Source of the DNA: Bryobacteraceae bacterium
Lineage (GTDB): Bacteria > Acidobacteriota > Terriglobia > Bryobacterales > Bryobacteraceae
Direction of reading: 5' to 3'
Assembly (NCBI GenBank): GCA_030044325.1
Contig: JASHWA010000417.1
Coordinates: 1 to 9,148, forward strand
DNA: 9,148 bases
The stretch's first letter is position 1; the number at the start of each line of letters is the position of its first letter. The position numbers and the translations under genes are program-made. This document shows positions 1 to 6,704 of this stretch, one piece after another. The notes beneath the pieces were generated by a model. That model made no database searches. It saw only the letters and a list, made by a program, of their open reading frames with translations, and was not told where the DNA came from.

Positions 1-1002
1 GATATACGTCAGCACCGGATATTTCTCGCGCTTGTTTTCGTACAGCCGGAAATTTCCGCCGCGCCAGTGGCTGGCGGCTTCGATCGATTCCGCCTCGGGA
101 AGGTAGGTCCGGAACAGGACGCTGTGATCGAACTCGCCCATGCTGCCTTCCCCCAGCACCTTGAATTGCTTCTTCAGCGCCTTTTCGAGCGCGGGCGGCT
201 TGGGATCGACAGGCTTGCGCCCGTCCAGGTACATCTGCGGATGCATGATCTGCTGCGTGCTTTCCGGCGGATGGGTGAACAGCTCATCGAAGCTATCGCG
301 GCCGTGCTTCTTGTAAATTTCGTACTGAAACGCGAGCCCTGAGTCATAGGGAAACACGAGCGACTCGCGCATGTACAAGGGCTCCTTGTTGAACACCGGG
401 AAACTCGCGCTGTCGCTGTTGGCCTTGGAGAGTTTCTGAATCACCGTATCCAGGTCCTGATTCTCGCTCTTCGCCAGGTAGGCCCAGCCGAGGAACGTCG
501 CCTGGCCCTCCATCACCGCTTCGCGCGCGCTTTCGGCATCGTCGTCGGGCGAGCCTTTGTTCAGATATTTTCCCAGCGGATGGTGCTGATCCGCGAGCGC
601 GTGCGCCAGTTCGTGCGCCAGCGTCAGCCGCTGCTCCACGTCTCCCGTGGTCGAATCCAGGATGAACAGGCGCTTTTTCGTGTAATCGTAGTAAGCCGCG
701 GCCTGTTCGCTCACCAGGTCGACGGTCTCGCGCGCCAGGTTGAAATCCTGCGGAACGAAGCCGAACATCTTCAGCGTGATTTCCTCGGTCCGGATCTCGG
801 TCTTGCTGGATTTGTCCTTCAGGCGCGACTCCATGTTCTTGCGGAAGGAGTCCTTCGAAAGCATCTGCGAGGGGACCTTGCGCTTCACGTTCCACCCGGT
901 GACCTCGGACAGCGTTTTGACGATGTCGTCGACCTGCTCGAACAGGGATTGCGCGGGCGCGCAGGAAACCAGCAGCGCCGCGAGGAGAAAGCGGACCAGC
1001 AT
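1..1002 (-). CDS. Secreted zinc metallopeptidase (HExxH), 3' end outside window
   Basis: The frame is open from an ATG at 1002 to base 1 (334 codons, no stop), so the C-terminus lies outside the window. The N-terminus is a signal peptide (MLVRFLLAALLVSCAPAQS). It could be cleaved by signal peptidase I after about residue 17 or 18, or lipidated at C14, because LVSC fits the lipobox. The zinc-binding and catalytic motif is HELAH at residues 130-134. EAVMEGQA at 161-168 probably supplies the third zinc ligand, E165, as in gluzincin peptidases, which have a Glu downstream in an EGxA context. The protein should act outside the cytoplasm on peptides or proteins; the substrate is unknown. A G-rich stretch (GGGGTGG) six bases before the ATG is a plausible ribosome-binding site. 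I cannot name the family more precisely than a putative secreted gluzincin. The parS-like palindrome lies 58 bases upstream of the start codon. The HExxH and signal peptide are seen directly; the role is inferred. Confidence 0.85.
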   Translation of the reverse strand, partial: MLVRFLLAALLVSCAPAQSLFEQVDDIVKTLSEVTGWNVKRKVPSQMLSKDSFRKNMESRLKDKSSKTEIRTEEITLKMFGFVPQDFNLARETVDLVSEQAAAYYDYTKKRLFILDSTTGDVEQRLTLAHELAHALADQHHPLGKYLNKGSPDDDAESAREAVMEGQATFLGWAYLAKSENQDLDTVIQKLSKANSDSASFPVFNKEPLYMRESLVFPYDSGLAFQYEIYKKHGRDSFDELFTHPPESTQQIMHPQMYLDGRKPVDPKPPALEKALKKQFKVLGEGSMGEFDHSVLFRTYLPEAESIEAASHWRGGNFRLYENKREKYPVLTYI

Positions 1003-1060
1003 GCGCGACCACCCCAGCGTAGCACGACGCACGGCGGAGGAGCGTGGAATTCCCGTAACC

Positions 1061-1074
1061 GTTCCACGTGGAAC
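1061..1074. other. parS-like ParB-binding site
   Basis: GTTCCACGTGGAAC is a perfect 14-bp palindrome. With one flanking base on each side it reads CGTTCCACGTGGAACA, matching the widely conserved bacterial parS consensus TGTTNCACGTGNAACA at every defined position except the first. It lies in the non-coding gap between two minus-strand genes, not inside a gene. Established knowledge: parS sites recruit ParB-CTP clamps and the ParA/SMC machinery, and usually cluster near the replication origin. No parA, parB, dnaA or other origin gene is in this window, so the role is inferred from the site alone. No second copy was seen here. Confidence 0.75.
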
Positions 1075-1164
1075 AACTTACGGCGCTCACGTTCACCGCA
1101 GGAGAAGGAAAAAAAGACCGGGCGATTGTGGCACTTGGATACTTGGACAAGCTGCGGGCGAACG

Positions 1165-1199
1165 GGGGATTGAGAAAATAAGAGTCACCGCGAACGCGG
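1165..1199 (-). terminator. Weak candidate terminator after the phosphoesterase gene
   Basis: On the minus strand, 14 bases past the phosphoesterase stop, there is a short G/C hairpin (CCGCG/CGCGG around 1188-1199). A T-rich run (CTTATTTTCTC) follows a few bases later. The stem is only 4 to 5 bp and the T-run is interrupted and displaced, so this is a weak Rho-independent terminator at best. The position, directly between two co-directional genes, fits. Confidence 0.3.
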
Positions 1200-1213
1200 C
1201 TCGCCTGTTGGCG

Positions 1214-1813
1214 TTATCGCAGCTCCAGCACATGCCCGCGCTTGCCGACGTTTTGCGCGCGCGTCTCGCCCATCTGCTCCACCACGCCTTCGGCTTCGTG
1301 AATGTGGCCGCAGAAAAAATCGCTGGGGTGGTATTTTTCGATGAACTCCCGCACCGCGCGGCTGCCGGCGTGCAGGCCGTCGCGGACGCGGTCGAGCTTG
1401 GTGTTCAACGGAGGAGCGTGGCAGATCAGCACCAGCGGCTTCAACTCCGCGAACTTTTCGAGGCGCGCCGCCATCTCTTCTTCGGAATATTCGCCTGGAG
1501 TGTGAAACGGCGTGGGACTCGAATAGCCGAGTCCGGCGATCCAAACGCCGCCCGCCTGTAACTTTCCGCTATGAAAATTGTGGAAGCCGTGCCGCGCGCA
1601 GAACTGGACGATGTCGCTTTCCGATTCGTGATTTCCAGGGAGAACGTACATGCGATCCGCGCGCGGCTTCATGATCTCCGCCATCTTGTCCAGGCCGCGT
1701 TGCCAGCTCACCAGATCGCCGGCGCAAAAGTAATAGTCGGCCTCGATTCCGATGAGTTTTTCGAGCGCGCGGGCGTCGTTGTGGATGTCGGAAAAGATCA
1801 GCGCGCGAGCCAT
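1214..1813 (-). CDS. Calcineurin-like metallophosphoesterase
   Basis: This is a 199-residue cytoplasmic protein with no signal peptide. It shows the ordered motif set of the calcineurin-like phosphoesterase superfamily: DIH (residues 9-11), GDL (32-34), GNHE (60-63), CHAPP (131-135) and GHIHE (169-173). These Asp, His and Asn residues bind two metal ions for phosphoester hydrolysis. The small size and the CHAPP...GHIHE end resemble the YfcE/Icc-like group of compact phosphodiesterases, whose substrates vary (cyclic nucleotides or other phosphodiesters), so no substrate is assigned. The ATG at 1813 puts the first motif at the expected distance from the N-terminus. No clear Shine-Dalgarno precedes it. 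The gene is divergent from kgd with only 26 bp between the start codons, so the promoters must overlap or lie inside the neighbouring gene. Confidence 0.93.
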   Translation of the reverse strand: MARALIFSDIHNDARALEKLIGIEADYYFCAGDLVSWQRGLDKMAEIMKPRADRMYVLPGNHESESDIVQFCARHGFHNFHSGKLQAGGVWIAGLGYSSPTPFHTPGEYSEEEMAARLEKFAELKPLVLICHAPPLNTKLDRVRDGLHAGSRAVREFIEKYHPSDFFCGHIHEAEGVVEQMGETRAQNVGKRGHVLELR

Positions 1814-1816
1814 CTT

Positions 1817-1830
1817 GTTAACATGGTAAC
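1817..1830. promoter_or_regulatory. Imperfect palindrome with back-to-back -10-like boxes between divergent genes
   Basis: GTTAACATGGTAAC is a near-palindrome (12 of 14 positions symmetric) filling half of the 26-bp gap between the phosphoesterase start (1813) and the kgd start (1840). Reading right, TAACAT (1819-1824) fits the TAnnnT form of a -10 box and would start transcription about 9 bases before the kgd ATG. Reading left, TACCAT (1828-1823) would start transcription 2 to 3 bases before the phosphoesterase ATG. No good -35 hexamers are visible. Either overlapping divergent promoters or an operator is possible; neither is shown. Confidence 0.3.
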
Positions 1831-1839
1831 GGACCCCTG

Positions 1840-4800
1840 ATGTCGGAAAATCGCACCCCGAGTGTAAACAGTTGGCTCGAAGACGAGCTGTACGAGCAGT
1901 ATCGCTACGATCGCCAGACGGTCGATCCGGCGTGGACGCAGATCATTGAAACGAATGGCGAAACGAACGGCCGCACGGCGCCGCCGATGGCGCATGTAAC
2001 GCCCGCCGCTCCGGCACCGGCGACGGCCGCGCCCGGCGAGCAGATGGTCCCCCTGCGCGGTCCTGCTTTGCGCATCGCCGAGAATATGACCGCGAGCCTG
2101 GCCATCCCGGTCGCCACCAGCCAGCGCGCGATGCCAGTAAAGGTGCTCGAAGAGAATCGCCGGGTGATTCAAGCGCACCAGAAGATCTCCTATACGCACA
2201 TCATCGCGTGGGCGATCGTGAAGGCGCTTGAAAAAGTTCCCGCGCTGAACCAGGCGTACTCGGAATCGGGCGATCAGCCGTATCGCGTCACGCGTGAGCA
2301 TGTGAACCTCGGGATCGCCGTGGATGTCGCGGGCAAGGATGGCGCGCGATCGCTGAAAGTTCCCTCGATCAAGAACGCGGAAGCCATGAATTTCGCCGAA
2401 TTCCTCGCGGCGTACGACGACATCGTCACCCGCGCGCGCGAAAACAAATTGCAGGTTTCCGATTTCGAGGGCACCACCATTTCACTCACCAATCCGGGAA
2501 CGGTGGGGACCATGGGCTCGAATCCGCGCTTGATGCCGGGCCAGGGCGCGATCATCGCCACCGGGGCGATCGATTATCCTCCGGAATATCGCGGCGTCCC
2601 TGAAGATATTCGTGCATCGATGGGCTTGAGCAAAGTGATGACGGTGACCTGCACCTACGATCACCGCGTGATTCAGGGCGCGGAGTCGGGCGCGTTTCTG
2701 GGCCGGTTGCAGGCGCTGCTCGAAGGTGAAGACGGATTTTACGAAAACATTTTCCGCGACCTGCGCATCTCCCTCCAGCCGGTGCGCTGGGAGCCGGATC
2801 ACGCCGCCGCTCCGCTGGTGAACGCCGATCCGGTGAAGCAGTTCGCGGTCGCGCGGCTGATTCAGGCGTGGCGCGAGCGCGGGCACTTCGCCGCCGATCT
2901 CGATCCGCTCGGCTCGGTTCGCCCGGCACATCCCGACCTCGACCCGTCGGCGCACGGGCTGACGATTTGGGATCTCGATCGCACGTTTCAGGCCGGATCG
3001 TTCGGCGTCACCACGCTGCGCGCGCTGATCGAACGGCTGCGCTCCATTTACGCGGGCACGATGGGGGTGCAGTACATGCACATCGACGATCCGGGGGAGC
3101 GGCGCTGGCTCGAACAACGTATCGAAAATCCCGAAACCCTGGATGCTCCCACGCGCCGGCGGATTCTGCACGCGATCATCGAAGCCGAAGGTTTCGAGCT
3201 GTTCCTGGACCATCGCTTCAAGGGCCACAAGCGCTTTTCGCTCGAAGGCGGCGAGGCCATGGCGGCCATGGTCGACGAACTGCTCGAACGCGGCGCCGGC
3301 GTGGGCGTGGTCGAATGCGTCATCGGGATGTCGCATCGCGGACGCCTGAGCACGCTGGCCAACATCGTCGGTAAGAGCATGGTGCAGCTTTTCTCGGAAT
3401 TCGACGGCGTCATGGACGACTCCTTCGAAGGCCAGGGCGACGTGAAGTATCACCTGGGCGCGACCGGCGTGCGGCGCACTTCCACCGGCCGCGACGTCAC
3501 CGTGACGGTCGCCTTCAATCCGAGTCATCTTGAAGCGGTGAACCCGGTCGCCGAGGGGCTCGCGCGGCCCAAGCAGGATCTCCTCAACGACGCCGCGCGC
3601 GAAAAGGTTCTGCCGCTGCTGATCCACGGCGACGCGGCCATGGCGGGCCAGGGAGTGGTCGCCGAGACGATGAATCTCGCCCGGCTCAAAGGGTATTCGA
3701 CCGGCGGGACGGTGCACATGGTGGTCAACAATCAGATCGGATTCACCACCAATCCCGAGGATGGACGTTCCACCGCGTACTGCACCGACGTTTCGCTCGG
3801 TTTCGGATTTCCGGTGTTTCACGTCGACGCCGACGACCCGGAAGCTTGCATCCGCGCGACGCGTATCGCCTTCGATTACCGCCAGCGCTTCCATGCAGAC
3901 GCCGTGATCGACATGGTGTGCTATCGCAAGTACGGCCACAACGAAACCGACGACCCCAGCTACACGCAGCCGATTCTGTATCGCAAAATCAAGGCGCAAA
4001 AACCGGTGACCGATCAGTACGCCGAGCGCCTGGCGCAGGACGGCCTGATTTCGGCCGATGAAGCCAAAAATTTCCGCGAAACGCAGCGCAAGCGCCTGTA
4101 CGAGATCTACGACGAGGCGCAGAAAAACAAGCAGCAGTTCGAGCTTCAGGAGTTGAGCACCATCCCCGCCGCGGCGATCGCCGCCGATCAGCCGCCGGAA
4201 GCGGTCTCGCGCGAAACTCTGGAGCGCATCGTGGACCGCATCACCACGTTCCCTCCCGATTTTCACGTTCATCCCAAGGTGGTCGCGTTTTTACAAAAAC
4301 GCCGGCAGACGTTTCAAACGGAAAAACCGCATATCGATTGGGCGCTCGCCGAGGTGCTGGCGTTCGGATCGCTGGTGCTGGAAGGAACCCCGGTCCGGCT
4401 GAGCGGAGAGGACAGCGGGCGCGGCACCTTCAGCCAGCGGCACGTCGAATATCACGATTACGAAAGCGATCGCGTGTACGTTCCGCTCCAGAATCTCGCC
4501 TCCGGCCAGGCGCGTTTCGAAGTCTACAACAGCCCGCTTTCCGAATTCGCCGTGATGGGCTTCGAGTTCGGCTACAGCGTGGCCGATCCGCTCGCGCTGG
4601 TGCTGTGGGAAGGCCAGTTCGGCGATTTCGCCAACGGCGCGCAGATCATCATCGATCAGTTCATCGCCTCCGCGGAATCGAAATGGGGGCAGCCGAGCGG
4701 ACTGGTGCTGCTGCTGCCGCACGGCCAGGAGGGGCAAGGTCCGGAGCATTCGAGCGCGCGCCTGGAGCGATTCCTGCAGCTCTGCGCGGAAAACAACATG

Positions 4801-5439
4801 CGCGTGGTCAACTGCACCACGCCTTCGCAATACTTCCACGTTCTTCGCCGCCAGATGCGCGGAGGAAAAGACCGGCGCGGATTGCGAAAACCGCTGGTGG
4901 TGATGACGCCCAAGAGCCTGCTGCGCCATCCCAAAGTGATTTCGAGCGTCGAGGATCTGACCGGCGCCGTCTTCGAGCCGCTGCTCGACGATCACAGCGT
5001 CGCCGATCCCGCGGGGGTGCGAAAAATTCTGGTGTCGAGCGGCAAAATCTATTACGAGCTCGCCGCCGCGCGCGACGAGCGCCAAGCGGCCGGCACTGCC
5101 ATCATTCGCATCGAACAGCTTTATCCGTTCCCGGAAGCGGAATTCGCCCAAGTGCTGGCGCGCTATCCGCAGGCGGGCGAAGTCGTGTGGGTGCAGGAGG
5201 AGCCGCGCAACAGCGGCGCGTGGGCGTTCGTGCGCGGATGGATCGAGCCGATGGTCCTCGCGCAGCATCGCCAGATCGGCTACGCGGGACGCCCGGAAAG
5301 CGCGAGCACCGCGCCGGGCTCTTCGCGGCGCCACGCCGAGGAGCAGGCCGAATTGATCGAGCAGGCGTTCCGTCCGCCGACGGTCGAGCGGACCTCCTGG
5401 AAACGCCTGGTCCGGCGGCGCGGCAATCACAAGACGTAA
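1840..5439 (+). CDS. kgd: Multifunctional 2-oxoglutarate decarboxylase/dehydrogenase E1 with E2 succinyltransferase domain
   Basis: This 1199-residue fused enzyme catalyses thiamine-diphosphate-dependent decarboxylation of 2-oxoglutarate in the TCA cycle and carries an E2-type acyltransferase domain. The order is: short E1 N-terminal helix motif (NSWLEDELYEQY, about 10-21); Ala/Pro-rich linker (about 45-70); E2 catalytic domain (about 72-310) with active-site DHRVIQG at 274-280 (H275); then the E1 body from about 327. In E1, GMSHRGRL is at 496-503, the ThDP/Mg motif at HGDAAMAGQG (596-605) pairs with NNQIGFTTNP (630-639), the conserved Glu of SPLSEF is E902, and HGQEGQGPEHSSAR is at 961-974. 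The architecture and length closely match mycobacterial KGD (about 1230 residues). There is no lipoyl or E3-binding domain, so a lipoylated partner and lipoamide dehydrogenase must be encoded elsewhere. The ATG at 1840 preserves the family N-terminus but has only a weak GGA as Shine-Dalgarno. The last 25 or so residues form a basic tail. Confidence 0.97.
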   Translation: MSENRTPSVNSWLEDELYEQYRYDRQTVDPAWTQIIETNGETNGRTAPPMAHVTPAAPAPATAAPGEQMVPLRGPALRIAENMTASLAIPVATSQRAMPVKVLEENRRVIQAHQKISYTHIIAWAIVKALEKVPALNQAYSESGDQPYRVTREHVNLGIAVDVAGKDGARSLKVPSIKNAEAMNFAEFLAAYDDIVTRARENKLQVSDFEGTTISLTNPGTVGTMGSNPRLMPGQGAIIATGAIDYPPEYRGVPEDIRASMGLSKVMTVTCTYDHRVIQGAESGAFLGRLQALLEGEDGFYENIFRDLRISLQPVRWEPDHAAAPLVNADPVKQFAVARLIQAWRERGHFAADLDPLGSVRPAHPDLDPSAHGLTIWDLDRTFQAGSFGVTTLRALIERLRSIYAGTMGVQYMHIDDPGERRWLEQRIENPETLDAPTRRRILHAIIEAEGFELFLDHRFKGHKRFSLEGGEAMAAMVDELLERGAGVGVVECVIGMSHRGRLSTLANIVGKSMVQLFSEFDGVMDDSFEGQGDVKYHLGATGVRRTSTGRDVTVTVAFNPSHLEAVNPVAEGLARPKQDLLNDAAREKVLPLLIHGDAAMAGQGVVAETMNLARLKGYSTGGTVHMVVNNQIGFTTNPEDGRSTAYCTDVSLGFGFPVFHVDADDPEACIRATRIAFDYRQRFHADAVIDMVCYRKYGHNETDDPSYTQPILYRKIKAQKPVTDQYAERLAQDGLISADEAKNFRETQRKRLYEIYDEAQKNKQQFELQELSTIPAAAIAADQPPEAVSRETLERIVDRITTFPPDFHVHPKVVAFLQKRRQTFQTEKPHIDWALAEVLAFGSLVLEGTPVRLSGEDSGRGTFSQRHVEYHDYESDRVYVPLQNLASGQARFEVYNSPLSEFAVMGFEFGYSVADPLALVLWEGQFGDFANGAQIIIDQFIASAESKWGQPSGLVLLLPHGQEGQGPEHSSARLERFLQLCAENNMRVVNCTTPSQYFHVLRRQMRGGKDRRGLRKPLVVMTPKSLLRHPKVISSVEDLTGAVFEPLLDDHSVADPAGVRKILVSSGKIYYELAAARDERQAAGTAIIRIEQLYPFPEAEFAQVLARYPQAGEVVWVQEEPRNSGAWAFVRGWIEPMVLAQHRQIGYAGRPESASTAPGSSRRHAEEQAELIEQAFRPPTVERTSWKRLVRRRGNHKT

Positions 5440-5469
5440 CGTTTCACTCGCGTCCGGCATCATCAAAGT

Positions 5470-5979
5470 ATGAACACCAAGCTTGGGTTATCCCTTGCGT
5501 TTCTCTCGATCTGTAGTTTCGCTTTTGCTCAGCGGGGCGGAGAAAAAGAGGTCGGCGGGCATATTCCGGCGCGCGGACCTGCTCCGGCCAAGAACGCCAA
5601 GCCGCCCGCCGAACATCCAACACCCGATAAGCCGGGCCATCCCGCGGCTCCGCACGTCCACGCGAACGGGCAGTGGGTCGGCCACGATTCCGGCAAAAAC
5701 GATCCGCGCTACCATCTCGACACACCCTGGCAGCATGGCCACTTCACCGGCGGAATCGGAAAATCGCACGTCTGGCATCTGGCCGGCGGCGGTCCCAGCC
5801 GCTTCTGGTTCAACGGATTCTACTTCAGCGTCGCGCCGGCCGATCTCGGCTATTGCGGCGACTGGCTGTGGGACTCCGATGAAATCGTGATTTACGACGA
5901 TCCCGATCACGTCGGCTGGTATCTGTGCTACAACGTGCGCCTGGGAACCTACGTGCACGTGATGTATCTGGGCACTTAG
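5470..5979 (+). CDS. Secreted His/Trp-rich protein of unknown function
   Basis: This is a 169-residue protein with a clear Sec signal peptide, with cleavage expected after AFA at residue 20. Residues 21-65 are low-complexity, rich in Pro, Ala, Lys and His, and probably disordered. Residues 66-169 look folded and aromatic-rich, with a His/Trp pattern (GQWVGHD 67-73, DPRYHLD 78-84, HGHF 89-92, RFWFNGFYFSVAP 111-123, YDDPDHVGWY 142-151). There are 13 histidines, 7 tryptophans and two cysteines (C129, C153) in the mature part, so metal binding or one disulfide is possible but unproven. From memory, similar proteins with a GGHIP...P start and a GxWVGHD...DPRYHLD core occur in Acidobacteria without a named function. 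It follows kgd by 30 bases on the same strand, so it may be read through from kgd; no convincing separate promoter or strong Shine-Dalgarno is visible. I do not assign a function. Confidence 0.85.
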   Translation: MNTKLGLSLAFLSICSFAFAQRGGEKEVGGHIPARGPAPAKNAKPPAEHPTPDKPGHPAAPHVHANGQWVGHDSGKNDPRYHLDTPWQHGHFTGGIGKSHVWHLAGGGPSRFWFNGFYFSVAPADLGYCGDWLWDSDEIVIYDDPDHVGWYLCYNVRLGTYVHVMYLGT

Positions 5980-5999
5980 TTATACCGTCGGCCTGCGAG

Positions 6000-6019
6000 C
6001 CGCGCCAGTAATGGCGCGG
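6000..6019. terminator. Perfect 8-bp hairpin with GTAA loop after the secreted-protein gene
   Basis: CCGCGCCA and TGGCGCGG pair perfectly around a GTAA tetraloop, which is a stable GNRA-type loop in RNA. It starts 20 bases after the stop at 5979. There is no T-run on either side, so it is not a classic Rho-independent terminator. It could act as an RNA 3'-end stabiliser, a weak terminator or a small palindromic repeat unit. The rest of the gap, 6020-6113, shows nothing I can name. Confidence 0.4.
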
Positions 6020-6113
6020 GTTCAACCGGTTTCCACAAAGCGGATTAACGTGGGTCAGCGTGGATTTCGCGCACAAGAGCCCCGTGCGTAAGCGCGTCGG
6101 CGGCAGTTAAAAT

Positions 6114-6704
6114 GTGAACGTGAGTTTTGCGGCGCGATATCGCGAGCACCTGCTCGGCGCGATTTCGAAGATCGATATCGAGCAGGTGTCCCGCGCGATT
6201 GAATGGTTCGACCAGGCCCGGCGCGACCAGCGCGCGATCTTCGTCGCCGGTAACGGCGGCAGCGCGGCGACCGCTTCGCATTTCGTCTGCGACATGCTCA
6301 AAGGCGCAAGCTACGGCCGCGCCTCGCGCTTCCGCATTCAATCGCTCACCGATTCCATCCCCACCATGACGGCCTACTCGAACGATGTCGGCTATCACGA
6401 CGCTGTGGTCGAGCAGCTCCGCAACTTCGCCCGTCCCGGCGATATTTACATGGCCATCAGCGGCTCCGGCAACTCTCCCAACGTGGTTCGCGCGATGGAG
6501 TATGCCAAATCGGCCGGATGCCGCACGCTTGCGTTGACCGGCCGCGACGGCGGAAAGCTGGGCGCGCTCGCCGAGTTGAATATCCAGGTTGCCGAGCCCC
6601 ACATGGGCCGCATCGAAGACGCGCATCACATCATCTGCCACATGATCTGCTACGCGTTCATGGACGGCGAAGGTATTCAATCAGCTCCGCCGGATCGTCG
6701 CTGA
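6114..6704 (+). CDS. SIS-domain sugar-phosphate isomerase, GmhA (sedoheptulose-7-phosphate isomerase) type
   Basis: This 196-residue single-SIS-domain protein has the GmhA layout: helical N-terminus, GNGGSAATASHF (46-57, phosphate loop), SGSGNSPNVVRA (116-127, second sugar-phosphate loop), ALTGRDGGKL (140-149) and RIEDAHHIICH (166-176). GmhA converts sedoheptulose 7-phosphate to D-glycero-D-manno-heptose 7-phosphate for lipopolysaccharide or S-layer heptose. Against the E. coli metal and active-site set H61, E65, Q172, H180, this protein has H56, D60, E168, H176, so two of four positions are changed conservatively and the exact substrate is uncertain. The start is a GTG; the ATG two bases before it is followed at once by a stop. 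Another GTG at 6120 is possible. The Shine-Dalgarno is weak. The 3' end overlaps the convergent phosphodiesterase gene by 47 bp, giving the short tail GIQSAPPDRR. Confidence 0.88.
   Translation: MNVSFAARYREHLLGAISKIDIEQVSRAIEWFDQARRDQRAIFVAGNGGSAATASHFVCDMLKGASYGRASRFRIQSLTDSIPTMTAYSNDVGYHDAVVEQLRNFARPGDIYMAISGSGNSPNVVRAMEYAKSAGCRTLALTGRDGGKLGALAELNIQVAEPHMGRIEDAHHIICHMICYAFMDGEGIQSAPPDRR

Noticed and set aside
344..1150. Minus-strand open frame starting at 1150, spanning the parS-like site.
   Set aside because: It lacks motifs and overlaps the metallopeptidase, which has a signal peptide and HELAH in a different frame of the same strand.
2482..5466. Long open frames antisense to kgd (for example 4272 to 2482 and 5466 to 4291 on the minus strand).
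   Set aside because: They are a by-product of strong GC bias at codon position three in kgd. Their translations are rich in Arg, His, Ala and Val without recognisable motifs, and kgd matches its family across the same bases.
4338..5516. Plus-strand open frame overlapping kgd in another frame.
   Set aside because: It is extremely Arg/Ala-rich with no domain, and it runs across the kgd stop into the next gene's signal peptide. It is a frame shadow.
6001..6050. A GGGTTCAACC stretch resembling a tRNA T-loop.
   Set aside because: The arms do not pair as a T-stem, and no acceptor stem, anticodon arm or CCA end can be built around it.
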